Positions 31,889 through 42,142 of a stretch of DNA of 64,000 bases are shown piece after piece. A program made the position numbers and the translations under genes. The stretch comes from Defluviicoccus sp. (lineage in GTDB: Bacteria > Pseudomonadota > Alphaproteobacteria > MPNO01), in contig JAPPIT010000007.1 of the NCBI GenBank assembly GCA_028820505.1, positions 22,779 through 86,778 on the forward strand. The letters are read 5' to 3'. Position 1 is the first letter of the stretch. Each line of letters starts with the position of its first letter. Under the pieces are notes generated by a model. It was not told where the DNA came from. It searched no databases and was given only the letters and a program-made list of their open reading frames with translations.

Positions 31889-32413
31889 CTATGCCTGATC
31901 GAAGCCTTCCGGCAGGTGCCATTCCGAATAGGAGATGGCGTCGATATCGATCGTGATGCCGTGCCCGCGCGCGGGGCCCCTGGGCAGATTGGGCGCGTCC
32001 TCGAAGCCTTCGTGGCAGAACAGTTCGATCACGTTGCCCGAGGGATCGCGGAAGAACAGCAGGGCTTCCACCCCGTGGCGGGTCCACGGGTTCGTCGTCG
32101 GAATTCCGCACCGGGCAAGCCAATTCTGCATTGCGACGAGGGCGTCCGCGCTGCAGGCGAAACCGATGTGCGGATATTCGGTGCCCGGCTCGATGAAGGT
32201 GCAACCCGCCGAGCCGATGCCGAACCGCGCGCCGCAAATTTCGAACAATGCGAAGGCGTCTTCCCTGACCAGCATCTTGCCGCCGAGCACGTCGCGGTAG
32301 AACCGGATCCCCTCTTCGAGGTCGCGGCACGGAAAGCTGACGTGATCGATTCCGTCGAGGTGAGGCGGCCCGCCGACGCCGACGCTACGTTCGGTAATCG
32401 CGGTTTCAGCCAT
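31889..32413 (-). CDS. VOC (glyoxalase/dioxygenase-fold) family protein (174 aa)
   Basis: Two beta-alpha-beta-beta-beta modules: LDGIDHVSFPCRDLEEGIRFYRDVLGGKM opens the first, and YPHIGFACSADALVAMQNWL and FFRDPSGNVIELFCHEGFED form the second. Histidine in DHVSF, histidine in PHIGF and glutamate in VIEL are candidate metal ligands. The substrate cannot be told. The ATG at 32413 is chosen for the MAETAIT opening. Confidence 0.82.
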   Translation of the reverse strand: MAETAITERSVGVGGPPHLDGIDHVSFPCRDLEEGIRFYRDVLGGKMLVREDAFALFEICGARFGIGSAGCTFIEPGTEYPHIGFACSADALVAMQNWLARCGIPTTNPWTRHGVEALLFFRDPSGNVIELFCHEGFEDAPNLPRGPARGHGITIDIDAISYSEWHLPEGFDQA

Positions 32414-32489
32414 GCTAAACGTCCTTCGGTTCTCCGGGTCCGTCATCCTAAGACGATTCCCGTCGTCCAACCAAGCGGTCCCGGCAGCG

Positions 32490-33323
32490 CTACCGGGCGT
32501 GGAGGCTGTACTCGATGACGCAGCGTTCCGCCCTGTAGAAGTCGTGCAGGAACGCTTCCTGGCTGGCGTAGGGCCGGTCGGGGACGAGGCGCGCGGGGAT
32601 CGGGATCCGCAGCGGGCTCCGGTCGAACGGATAGGGATCGACACGGGCGCGTTCGCCGTCCAGCACGTCCACCGTCAGCGTAACGTCGTCCCGTCCCGGG
32701 CCCACCGGAACGTGCCCGATGCTGTTGGACGGGCCGTTCTTTCGCGCCTCGCTGTCGAACGGGTAGCGGTTGCAGATGAACTGGGCCAGCTGGTCGAAAA
32801 CCTCCATGAGCTTGAAGTTCCGCCAGAGCTCCCCCTCGGTGGCGAAGTCGCGATACGTCGCCGACCCGCGCAGCCGGTCGACGAGTTCCTCTCGCCTCGC
32901 TTCCCAGCGGTCGAGCGCATCGCGTACCTCCGGGATCGCCGAAAAATCCGGCATGTGCGAAATCAACCCCTTGCCCCGCGTGCACAGCCCCTCGGCGTGC
33001 ATGAGGATCATGAGCCCGGCATAGGGGTCCCGTTCCGCGACGCGCTCGATCCCGCGCCGGAAGAACTCGAGCCAGACGGAGCCGAGATTCTTGACGCTCC
33101 CGATATAGTCCATCGGGTAGCCTTCGTCGGTGAGCGTGGGCCGGGCCTCCCATTCCCACCACCCCGCGTCATGCTCCTCCGCCGCAAGCACCATCGACTC
33201 GTAGGGCGCCGGCTCGGCGAATTCGGCGTTTCCCCAGTGCGCCGCCAGCAGCCCGGCCACCCTGGAGTGGTCCGTCTGCAGGACGAGCACGAGCCGGGAA
33301 TCCCTGTGACCGCTGACCATCAT
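32490..33323 (-). CDS. DUF3891 family protein (277 aa)
   Basis: The motif LQTDHSR-AGLLAAHWGN near the N-terminus and VLAAEEHDAGWWEWE with the following YPMDYIG resemble DUF3891 proteins of unknown function. The histidine/aspartate pairs (TDHS, EEHDAGW) could bind a metal. It has no signal peptide and no membrane segment, so it is predicted cytosolic. It is oriented against the ABC exporter genes that follow. Confidence 0.75.
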   Translation of the reverse strand: MMVSGHRDSRLVLVLQTDHSRVAGLLAAHWGNAEFAEPAPYESMVLAAEEHDAGWWEWEARPTLTDEGYPMDYIGSVKNLGSVWLEFFRRGIERVAERDPYAGLMILMHAEGLCTRGKGLISHMPDFSAIPEVRDALDRWEARREELVDRLRGSATYRDFATEGELWRNFKLMEVFDQLAQFICNRYPFDSEARKNGPSNSIGHVPVGPGRDDVTLTVDVLDGERARVDPYPFDRSPLRIPIPARLVPDRPYASQEAFLHDFYRAERCVIEYSLHAR

Positions 33324-33428
33324 GGCGGTTGCCTCCCTGGTGTCGACATGAGCGGAGCGAGTTTACGGACCGGCGTATAATGGCATCTCACGCCGCCAAG
33401 TGTGTAGAGAAGGGGACCTGACACCGCG

Positions 33429-34376
33429 ATGACCTCGACCGAGTCCGATCCGCCCGTCGTTTCGATGCGGGGCGTGACCAAGCGCTACGGCGAGCGCCCG
33501 GCGGTCGACGGTCTCGACCTCGACGTGCCGGAAGGGCAGTGCTTCGGGCTGCTCGGTCCCAACGGCGCGGGGAAGACGACCACGCTCAGAATGATCTACG
33601 GCGCCGCCCAGCCCAGCGCCGGCACGGTCTCGGTGTTCGGCCTCGCGGTCGCGCGGCGCTCGAGGGAGGTGCGCGCGCGGCTCGGCGTCACCCTGCAGGA
33701 CAACGTGCTGATCGAGACCGCGACGGCGCGCGAGAACATGCGGATCTTCGGACGGCACTACCTGCTCGACGCCGAAACCATCGCGCGCCGGGTGGACACG
33801 CTGGTCGAGTTCCTCCAGCTCGGCTCGCATGCGGACATGGTCGTGCGGCGGCTCTCCGGCGGCTTCAAGCGCCGGCTCGCGATCGCGCTCTCGCTGATGA
33901 ACATGCCGGAGCTGCTGATTCTGGACGAGCCGACGACAGGCCTCGATCCCAACGTCCGGCAGGGGCTGTGGTCGCGGGTCCGCGCGCTCAGGGCTTCGGG
34001 GACGACGGTGCTGATCACCACCCATTACATGGACGAGGCGGAGCGTCTCTGCGACCGGGTGGTGATCATGGCGAAAGGGCGCGCGATCGCCGACGACGCG
34101 CCGGCCGCGCTGATCTCGACCCATCTCGCGCGCGAGGCGATCGAGTTCGACTGCGACGAGGCCGAGGAGCGCCGGTTTCTCGCGAGTCTCGGCAACGGCG
34201 TGCCGCATCTCCGTACCGGAAACCGGACGATGGCCTTCGCCGACGACGCAAGCCGCCTGCAGGACGCGCTCCGCGATCTCGACGGCGGCGACCGGAGGCC
34301 GATCGTCCTCCGCCCGGCCAACCTGGAGGACGTGTTCCTCTCGCTCAGCGGAACGCGGCTCGACGAGGACGGCTGA
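33429..34376 (+). CDS. ABC transporter ATP-binding protein, NodI/DRA type (315 aa)
   Basis: Walker A is LLGPNGAGKTTTLRMIYG, Q-loop VTLQDNVLIE, signature LSGGFKRRLAIALSLMN and Walker B LLILDEPTTGLDPNVRQ, with the switch histidine in TTHYMDEAERL. The extra C-terminal domain (about 235-315) is typical of drug- and polysaccharide-exporting ABC-2 systems such as NodI. It pairs with the permease that starts one base after its stop. The substrate is not evident. Confidence 0.92.
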   Translation: MTSTESDPPVVSMRGVTKRYGERPAVDGLDLDVPEGQCFGLLGPNGAGKTTTLRMIYGAAQPSAGTVSVFGLAVARRSREVRARLGVTLQDNVLIETATARENMRIFGRHYLLDAETIARRVDTLVEFLQLGSHADMVVRRLSGGFKRRLAIALSLMNMPELLILDEPTTGLDPNVRQGLWSRVRALRASGTTVLITTHYMDEAERLCDRVVIMAKGRAIADDAPAALISTHLAREAIEFDCDEAEERRFLASLGNGVPHLRTGNRTMAFADDASRLQDALRDLDGGDRRPIVLRPANLEDVFLSLSGTRLDEDG

Positions 34377-34377
34377 A

Positions 34378-35145
34378 TTGGACCTGTCGTTCCGTCATGC
34401 CTGGTCGATCTGGCGGCGCAACGCGACGCTCTACCGGCGCACCTGGAAGCTCACGATCCTGCCGAATTTCTTCGAGCCCGTCTTTTACCTGACGGCCATC
34501 GGTATCGGCGTCGGCGCCTATATCTCCGACATCGGAGGGATGCGCTACATCGAGTTCCTGACGCCCGGGATGCTGGCGGTCGCCGCGATGCACGGCGCGA
34601 GCTTCGAGGTGACCTACAACGTCTATGTCCGGATCCATTTCGAGAAGGCCTATGACGGAATGCTGACCACGCCGGTCGGGCCGGACGACATCCTGATCGG
34701 CGAGGTGCTGTGGTCGATGACCCGTTCGCTCTTCTACGGCGGCGGGTTCTTCGTCGTCGCGATGCTGTTCGGGCTGGTGCCGTTCCCCGGAGGGCTCGCC
34801 GCGCTGGTCGTGATCCCGCTCGCGGGACTCCTGTTCGCGGCGATCGGTTTCGCCTTCACCATCCGAATTCCCACTATCGACGTGTTCAGCTTCTATTTCA
34901 CCCTGTTCCTCACGCCGCTCTTCCTGTTCTCCGACGTGTTCTTCCCCATCCGGGAGCGCCTGCCGGGCGCTTGGCTGATCGTGGCCGAGGCGCTGCCGCT
35001 CCTGCACCCCGTGCGGCTCGCCCGGTCCGCCTTCCAGGGCGAGTGGGGCTGGGTCGCGCTGTGGGACGTGGGCTACATCCTCGTCGTCTCGGCGGTGCTG
35101 CTCGAACTCGCGCGCCGGGGCGTCAGGAAGCGCCTGATGAGCTGA
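34378..35145 (+). CDS. ABC-2 type permease, NodJ-like (255 aa)
   Basis: Six hydrophobic segments, with HAWSIWRRN near the start and NFFEPVFYLTAIGIGVG before the second helix. MRYIEFLTPGMLAV-AM and SFEVTYNVYVR match NodJ-type export permeases. LFLFSDVFFPI and PLLHPVRLAR mark the second half. It starts with TTG at 34378, one base after the ATPase gene, so the two are surely co-expressed. With that protein it forms an ABC-2 exporter. Confidence 0.9.
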   Translation: MDLSFRHAWSIWRRNATLYRRTWKLTILPNFFEPVFYLTAIGIGVGAYISDIGGMRYIEFLTPGMLAVAAMHGASFEVTYNVYVRIHFEKAYDGMLTTPVGPDDILIGEVLWSMTRSLFYGGGFFVVAMLFGLVPFPGGLAALVVIPLAGLLFAAIGFAFTIRIPTIDVFSFYFTLFLTPLFLFSDVFFPIRERLPGAWLIVAEALPLLHPVRLARSAFQGEWGWVALWDVGYILVVSAVLLELARRGVRKRLMS

Positions 35146-35219
35146 CGCCGTCCTCCGTTTGTCGCCGGCATCGCCGGTGTGTAGCATCGCCGCGCTTCAA
35201 CGCGGAGGGAGAGCGCGAC

Positions 35220-35963
35220 ATGGACGGCACCACCACCGGGATCGGCGAGAGGGTCGTCGCCCTCAGGGAGACCTGGCACACCAAGAAGCACCCGTTTTTC
35301 CAGGCGATGACCGACGGGTCCCTGCCGCTCAGGGCGCTCGGGTTCTACATGGCGAACCATTACAAGTTCGTCGAACAGGCGCTCCCCTCGTTCGGCCTCC
35401 TTTTCTATCGGGCGCCCAAGGACGTCGGCCTGTCGCTGGTCGAGAACCTGGCCGAGGAAGAGGGGCTGATGGCCTCGCCCGGCGAGGGCAAGGAGCCGCA
35501 CGATCACATGGAGATGATCTTCGACTTCTGCAACGCGGCCGGGCTGACCACCGAGGAGGTCAAGTCGCTGCAGATGGGACCGGCCTGGTGGGCGCGCACG
35601 CTCCACTACGTCCACTGCCTGCGCGACGAGCCGGTCGGCGTCGCGCTCGCCATGCAGTCGACCCAGGAGGGCCAGCAGGTCGCGCTCAACGTCGAGATCA
35701 CGATCCCGTCCTTCGCGAAGCATTACGGCTACGGGGCGGATGCGAAGGAGATCGCCTTCTTCGTCGAGCACGCCGAGGCCGACCTCGAGCATTCCAACCG
35801 CCAAATGGCGCTCTGCGAGAAATACGTCACGCCCGACCTCGAGGAGCGCACCCTTCAGGTCTGCGAGGAGGCGGTCCGGCTGCGCTGGGCGTCGATCACC
35901 GAGATCTACCGCGAGCACGTGCTGAACGAGGCCGAGATCCTGCCGCCCGGCGTCGCCGCCTGA
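35220..35963 (+). CDS. TenA/PqqC-superfamily protein (247 aa)
   Basis: All-alpha heme-oxygenase-like fold. ERVVALRETWHTKKHPFFQ and LRALGFYMANHYKFVEQALPSF open the protein; conserved ligands include ENLAEEEGL, HDHMEMIFDF and SFAKHYGY. It resembles PqqC and the iron-containing redox family more than thiaminase II. HDHM and the Y-x-H pairs could bind a diiron site. Substrate unknown. GGAGG lies close before the ATG. No thiamine or PQQ genes lie near. Confidence 0.78.
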   Translation: MDGTTTGIGERVVALRETWHTKKHPFFQAMTDGSLPLRALGFYMANHYKFVEQALPSFGLLFYRAPKDVGLSLVENLAEEEGLMASPGEGKEPHDHMEMIFDFCNAAGLTTEEVKSLQMGPAWWARTLHYVHCLRDEPVGVALAMQSTQEGQQVALNVEITIPSFAKHYGYGADAKEIAFFVEHAEADLEHSNRQMALCEKYVTPDLEERTLQVCEEAVRLRWASITEIYREHVLNEAEILPPGVAA

Positions 35964-35973
35964 CGAGCCTTCG

Positions 35974-37377
35974 TCACGGAAGGAAGTCGTCCAGGTTCAC
36001 GCTGTCGAAGTTCTTCGGGATTGCGCGCTCGAAGCGGGCGCGTGCCTCCACCTGGGTCGGCGCCGGCATGGTGGCGTCGACCATCCACTTGGTGCCGATC
36101 CGGTGCAGGCTGTCCATCCCCTCGACGATGGGCGAGATGTTGTCGAGCGGGAACACCCGTGTGTTCGGAATCAGCACGACATCCTTCTCCGCATGCACCC
36201 GGGTGGTCATCGACCAGATCACCTGGCGCAAATCGGCGGCGTCGATGTCCTCGTCCACCGCGATCGCGACCTTGGGGTGGAGATAGGGACCCGACAGGGC
36301 CGCCATCAGCGCGGTCTTGGCCTGGCCCTCGACGCGCGGGCGGATCTTCAGCACCAGCATCATCAGCCCGGCCGCGGTGACGCAGCGGATATCGCGCAAA
36401 TCCAGGCCGCCCTCGACATTGCGGAGGTGCTCGCGGGTCGCGATCTCGATGCCGAGCGCGGTGGTCTGCTGGGTATCGGTGACCGGGAAGCCGCAATGGA
36501 TGGCGTAAAAGATGGGATCCTTGCGCCGGGTGATCGCCTTGACCTTGAAGATCTCCGAATGGCCCTGCATGGCGTAGGTGCCGGGCACCTCGCCGAACGG
36601 TCCCTCCGGCTCCAGATGGTTGGGTAGAACCTCGCCCTCGATCACGAGCTCGGCCTCGGCGGGCACCTCCACGTCGATGGTCTCGCACTTGACCATGCGC
36701 ACCGCCTCGCCGAGCAGCCCGCCGGAGAGCTCGAGCTCGTCGACCCCGAAGCGCGTGGTATAGGCCGAGCCGAAGAAGATCGCCGGATGCACGCCGAACA
36801 CCATGGCGACGGGGGTCGGCTCGTTGCGCGCGCAGTACATGTCGTAGATCCGCCGCGCCTGGCGGTGCAGCATCAGGAACCCGGTCTTGTCGCGATCCAT
36901 GATCTGCTGGCGGTGGATGGACATGTTGCGGATTCCGGTCTCGGGATCCTTGATGATCGCCATGCCGGAGGCGAGAAAGCGGCCGCCGTCCTTCTCCGAG
37001 GTGATCATCGCCGGGATGTCGTTGAGGTCGACCTCGTCGCCCTTGAGGATCACCTCCCTGACCGGCGCACCGTCGGGGTCGACGTCCTCGGTCGGGATCG
37101 GCTCGCGCAGCCGGAGCGACATGGTCTCGAGCATCTCGTCCTCCGGGATCCCGAGCCCGATCGACCATTTGCCCCGGTCGGCGAGGATCTGGCTGCAGGC
37201 CTGCCAGCCGTCGTGCCCCTTGATGTTGGTAAAGAGGCTGGATTTGCCGAGGTCGTTGTAGGTCTTCCACTCCACCGCCGACATGTTGGCCAGCGGATCG
37301 ACCTCCTTGGTGAAGTGGATCATCTCGCCCTGCTGCTGCAGGTTGGCGAGGAAGGTGCGGTACGATTGGTCGGGCAT
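35974..37377 (-). CDS. UbiD-family decarboxylase (467 aa)
   Basis: Prenylated-FMN-dependent decarboxylase family. MPDQSYRTFLANL, EWKTYN then SSLFTNIKGHDGW, GPYLHPKVAIAVDEDID-ADLRQV and a C-terminal KWMVDATMPAP are family blocks, and the glutamate/arginine pair (DPETGIRNMSIHR) falls in the expected order. UbiD enzymes act on aromatic or alpha,beta-unsaturated acids with UbiX-made cofactor; no ubiX is seen here. At 467 residues it is near normal length. It lies directly downstream of an enoyl-CoA hydratase, suggesting a catabolic role rather than ubiquinone synthesis. Confidence 0.88.
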   Translation of the reverse strand: MPDQSYRTFLANLQQQGEMIHFTKEVDPLANMSAVEWKTYNDLGKSSLFTNIKGHDGWQACSQILADRGKWSIGLGIPEDEMLETMSLRLREPIPTEDVDPDGAPVREVILKGDEVDLNDIPAMITSEKDGGRFLASGMAIIKDPETGIRNMSIHRQQIMDRDKTGFLMLHRQARRIYDMYCARNEPTPVAMVFGVHPAIFFGSAYTTRFGVDELELSGGLLGEAVRMVKCETIDVEVPAEAELVIEGEVLPNHLEPEGPFGEVPGTYAMQGHSEIFKVKAITRRKDPIFYAIHCGFPVTDTQQTTALGIEIATREHLRNVEGGLDLRDIRCVTAAGLMMLVLKIRPRVEGQAKTALMAALSGPYLHPKVAIAVDEDIDAADLRQVIWSMTTRVHAEKDVVLIPNTRVFPLDNISPIVEGMDSLHRIGTKWMVDATMPAPTQVEARARFERAIPKNFDSVNLDDFLP

Positions 37378-37460
37378 CGAATGAGACTCCGGGAAACGCG
37401 CGCCCGAACGTCTGCCTGTCCGGGCTTCGGTGTGGTTCCAGATCGGGGGCGGGGCGGGCG

Positions 37461-38270
37461 CTACTGCCCCTTGAACTTGGCCGGCCGGCGCTCGGCGAAC
37501 GCCTTCAGCCCCTCCGCCCGGTCCTCCGACCAGGCGAGCATGTAGGCGAGATCCGCTTCCTGCATGAAGCCGTGCATCAGCGGCAGGTCCATGCCGCGGT
37601 CGATCGCCTGCTTGGTCATCATGATGGCGAGCGGGCCGTTCTTCTGCATCGCCGCGACGATCTCGCGTGCCTTGGCGAGCGCCTCGCCCTTGGGCGTGAC
37701 GTGGTTGACGATGCGGTACGACTTCGCCTCCTCGGCGCCGATCCGGCGGGCGGTCCAGATCATCTCCTTGGCGAGCGCGGCGCCGATCATGCGGGGCAGG
37801 TTCTGGGTGCCGCCGGCGCCCGGGATCAGGCCGTGGCGGGATTCCGGCAGGCCGAACTGCGCGTCCTCGCCTGCGACGATCATGTCGCCGAACATGGCAA
37901 GCTCGAACCCGCCGCCGAGGCAATATCCCTCGACGGCCGAGATCACCGGCTTGGTGTATGCCTGCATGAACTTGTAGAGGACGCGGTTCCGGCGGACGTT
38001 GTAGCGCGCGCGGTAATTGTCGTAGCGCTCGTGGATCTCGTCCTTGAACCCGCTCAAATCGGCGCCGGCGCAGAACGCGCGCTCGTTCCCCTGGAGGATC
38101 ACGACGAGGATCTCGCGGTCCAGCTCGACCGCCGCCATGGCGTCCATGATCTCGTCCGCCATCGGCTCGTTGATCGCGTTCATCACCTCCGGCCGGTCGA
38201 GCGTGACTTCGAGCGCGCCGTCCCGTCTCTCCACCTCGATGGTCTCGTAGCCCCCGCTGTCTTCCGCCAC
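37461..38270 (-). CDS. Enoyl-CoA hydratase/isomerase family protein (269 aa)
   Basis: Crotonase fold: NERAFCAGADLSGF and EGYCLGGGFELAMFGD form the oxyanion-hole loops, and FGLPESRHGLIPGAGGTQNLPR carries a catalytic-type glutamate. It hydrates or isomerises an acyl-CoA. The GTG at 38270 has GGAGG 6 bases ahead and is preferred to a TTG at 38294. It lies 83 bases from the UbiD gene on the same strand, making a common operon likely. Confidence 0.9.
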   Translation of the reverse strand: MAEDSGGYETIEVERRDGALEVTLDRPEVMNAINEPMADEIMDAMAAVELDREILVVILQGNERAFCAGADLSGFKDEIHERYDNYRARYNVRRNRVLYKFMQAYTKPVISAVEGYCLGGGFELAMFGDMIVAGEDAQFGLPESRHGLIPGAGGTQNLPRMIGAALAKEMIWTARRIGAEEAKSYRIVNHVTPKGEALAKAREIVAAMQKNGPLAIMMTKQAIDRGMDLPLMHGFMQEADLAYMLAWSEDRAEGLKAFAERRPAKFKGQ

Positions 38271-38406
38271 GCCAGCCTCCGGCCTGTCCTGCAAAGGGCG
38301 GCATTATAGCCGCGCGGCCCGGGGGTGCTATGGACCGCCCGGACAGCCCCCGCTATATCTCCGCGCGGCCCGCCGGGGGCCGTACCGGGTAAGGAGAACG
38401 GGGACG

Positions 38407-39927
38407 ATGGAGACCTATCAACTCTATATCGACGGTGCGTTCGTCGACGCCGAGGGCGGCAGGACGCAGCCCAGCATCAACCCGTTCGACGGCGAGGCGA
38501 TCGCCGACATCCCGGTGGCGAGTCCCGCCGACGCGGAGAAGGCGATCCTGGCGGCGCGCACGGCGTTCGACGAGGGTCCCTGGCCCCATATGAGCGGCGA
38601 AGAGCGCTCGGCGCTGATCGGCAAGCTCGCCGCCGCGATGAAGGAACGGCAGAAGGAGCTCGCGGCCAACGAATCCCGCGACTCCGGCGGCACCATCGCG
38701 AAATGCGGCGCCGACGCCTACCTGGCCCAGCGCCAGATGGCGTATTTCGGCGAGATGGCCAAGGGCTACAACGCCGAGGCCAGGGAGATCGAGGGCATGT
38801 CCCGGCCGGGGCGGTCGTTCAACTACACCATCCGGGAGCCCATCGGCGTCTGCGCCTCGATCATCCCGTGGAACTTCCCGCTCCTGATGGCGGTCTGGAA
38901 GCTCGGCCCGGCGCTCGCCACCGGCAACACCATCGTGCTCAAGCCCGCCAGCGACACGCCGCTCAACGCGATGGAGCTTGCCCGGATCGCCGACGAAATC
39001 GGCTTCCCGCCGGGCGTCGTCAACATCATCGCCGGGCCGGGCGGCAGCATCGGCGAGGTCATGACCACCAGCCCGCTGGTCGACAAGGTGGCGTTCACCG
39101 GATCGACCGAGGTCGGCCGCGACATCATGGCCAAGGCGTCCGGCACGCTGAAGAAGGTCACGCTCGAATGCGGCGGCAAGTCGGCCAATATCGTGCTGCA
39201 CGACGCCAACTGGGACATCGCCATAGACGGCTCGATCTTCGCCTCGTTCTACCACCAGGGCCAGGTCTGCGAATCCGGCACCCGGCTGCTGCTGCCCAGG
39301 GACCGGCACGACGACTTCGTCGGGCAGATGGTCGCCAAGCTCGACGCGCTGCCGATGGGCGACCCGCTGGATCCCGCGACCAGGCTCGGGCCCGTGGTGT
39401 CCGAGCGCCACATGGAGACCGTCCTCGACTATATCGAGCTCGGCAAGAAGGAGGGCGCAACGCTCGCCTGCGGCGGCGCGCGCGCGACCGAAGGCCCGCT
39501 CGGCAAGGGCTATTTCATCGAGCCCACCGTCTTCGTCGACGTCACCAACGACATGAGGATCGCCCAGGAAGAGATTTTCGGGCCGGTGCTCTGCGTCCTC
39601 AAATACGACAGCGAGGACGAGGCGGTCGCGATTGCCAACGACTCCATCTTCGGCCTCGGCGGCGGCGTGTGGAGCGAAGACCTCGACCGCGCGCGGGAGA
39701 TCGCCGCCGGGATGCGGACCGGCACCGTGTGGATCAACGACTGGCACCTGTTGAGCGAGCGGATGCCGTTCGGGGGCTACAAGCAGTCCGGCATCGGGCG
39801 CGAGTTCGGCGAGGAGGGGCTGAACGAGTACACCGAGGTCAAGGCGCTGCATGTCGACGACACCAGGACGCGCGACAACAAGCCCTGGTACGACATGCTG
39901 GTTCCGCGCGAAAAGACGGACGCCTGA
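38407..39927 (+). CDS. Aldehyde dehydrogenase family protein (506 aa)
   Basis: NAD(P)-dependent aldehyde dehydrogenase. Motifs are IIPWNFPLLMAVWKLGPALATGN, LKPASDTPL, FTGSTEVGRDI, the catalytic glutamate in TLECGGKSANIV and the catalytic cysteine in HQGQVCESGTR near residue 292; the C-terminus PFGGYKQSGIGRE is typical. It diverges from the enoyl-CoA hydratase gene. AAGGAG precedes the ATG. Substrate is not clear, but it belongs with the UbiD and Gfo/Idh genes as a catabolic group. Confidence 0.92.
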   Translation: METYQLYIDGAFVDAEGGRTQPSINPFDGEAIADIPVASPADAEKAILAARTAFDEGPWPHMSGEERSALIGKLAAAMKERQKELAANESRDSGGTIAKCGADAYLAQRQMAYFGEMAKGYNAEAREIEGMSRPGRSFNYTIREPIGVCASIIPWNFPLLMAVWKLGPALATGNTIVLKPASDTPLNAMELARIADEIGFPPGVVNIIAGPGGSIGEVMTTSPLVDKVAFTGSTEVGRDIMAKASGTLKKVTLECGGKSANIVLHDANWDIAIDGSIFASFYHQGQVCESGTRLLLPRDRHDDFVGQMVAKLDALPMGDPLDPATRLGPVVSERHMETVLDYIELGKKEGATLACGGARATEGPLGKGYFIEPTVFVDVTNDMRIAQEEIFGPVLCVLKYDSEDEAVAIANDSIFGLGGGVWSEDLDRAREIAAGMRTGTVWINDWHLLSERMPFGGYKQSGIGREFGEEGLNEYTEVKALHVDDTRTRDNKPWYDMLVPREKTDA

Positions 39928-39929
39928 CC

Positions 39930-40910
39930 GTGATCCGCGCGGCCGTCGTCGGCCTCGGCCGCTGGGGCCAGACGCTCGTCGACTCGCTCGGCGAGGGGTC
40001 CGATGCGATCCGGTTCACCCGCGCCGTCACCCGCACGCCGTCGAAGGTCGCGGACTATGCGGCGGCCAAGGGGATGGCGCTGGGGGCGGATTACGATGCG
40101 GCGCTCTGCGACCCGGAGATCGACGCGGTCGTGCTCGCGACCCCGCACACCGTTCACTGCAGCCAGATCGTCGCGGCTGCCGCCGCCGGCAAGCATGTCT
40201 TCTGCGAAAAGCCGCTGACCCTGACCGGGGCGGACGCGGACGCTTCGATCGAGGCCGTGGACAAGGCAGGGGTGACGCTGGCGATCGGCCACAACCGGCG
40301 ATTCGCGCCCAATTTCCTCGCGCTGCGGGCGATCCTGGCCGACGGCCGGCTAGGCGAAATCCTCCATCTGGAAGGGAATTTCTCGGCCGACCTGACCCGC
40401 GCGGCGGAGACGTGGCGGGCGGATGCGGCGGAGAGTCCGGTCGGCGGCATGACCTCGCTCGGCATCCATGTCGTCGATGCCTTCATCGCGCTGGCCGGCC
40501 GGATGACATCGGTCCGCGCATCGAGCAAGCGTATCGCGCTGCCCTTCGGGGTCGACGATGCGACCTCGGTCCTGATCGACTTCGAAAGCGGCTGCACGGG
40601 CTATCTCGGCACCGTGGCGGCGACCGCCCATCTCTATCAGGTGCGCGTGTTCGGGACCGAGGGATGGGCGCAGATCCACGCTCTCGACCGGCTGGAGGCG
40701 GATTTCCGCGACGGCACGCGCGAGGACAGGCGCTGGGACGGTTACGACTATCCCGGCTACCGCACGATCCGCGAATGCCTGGAGGCGTTCGCGGCCGCGG
40801 CGTCGGGCGGGGCCCCGTTTCCGATCCCGCCCGACGAGATCGGACATGCGGTGGGGGCGCTCGAAGCCATCGTCCGGTCGGCCGAAACGGGCGACGCTCA
40901 ACCCGTCTGA
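39930..40910 (+). CDS. Gfo/Idh/MocA family oxidoreductase (326 aa)
   Basis: N-terminal Rossmann fold (VVGLGRWGQTLVDSL) then ATPHTVHCSQIV-AAAAGKHVFCEKPLTLT, the signature lysine region, and GHNRRFAPNF. The C-terminal domain is typical of sugar-type or dicarbonyl dehydrogenases. It starts with GTG at 39930, two bases after the aldehyde dehydrogenase stop, so it is in the same unit. The substrate is not predictable; dehydrogenation of a sugar or inositol-like alcohol is the family norm. Confidence 0.88.
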   Translation: MIRAAVVGLGRWGQTLVDSLGEGSDAIRFTRAVTRTPSKVADYAAAKGMALGADYDAALCDPEIDAVVLATPHTVHCSQIVAAAAAGKHVFCEKPLTLTGADADASIEAVDKAGVTLAIGHNRRFAPNFLALRAILADGRLGEILHLEGNFSADLTRAAETWRADAAESPVGGMTSLGIHVVDAFIALAGRMTSVRASSKRIALPFGVDDATSVLIDFESGCTGYLGTVAATAHLYQVRVFGTEGWAQIHALDRLEADFRDGTREDRRWDGYDYPGYRTIRECLEAFAAAASGGAPFPIPPDEIGHAVGALEAIVRSAETGDAQPV

Positions 40911-41025
40911 CCGCGCTCCGCGCATCGACGGGCTGTGCTCACCCGATTGTGAGGAGAGGCATCCTTGCGGTTGCCGGCGGGGACCCAACCTATGGGGCTG
41001 CATGTCGTTCCGGAGGAACAAGACC

Positions 41026-42021
<996 letters not shown>

Positions 42022-42142
42022 GGCGAAGGCGGTCCGTCATGTAGCCGGCCCGTTCCTCCCGCGCCGTGGCGGCAAGCTTGCCGCCGGGCGATTCCGTGTA
42101 GCATGATGCGGCTATCGTCCAACGTGGCCAGGGAGAAAGCGC

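Noticed and set aside
33376..33381. TATAAT as a promoter for the NodIJ-type exporter
   Set aside because: The -10 is perfect but no -35 box lies at 15-19 bases, so it is not listed as a feature.
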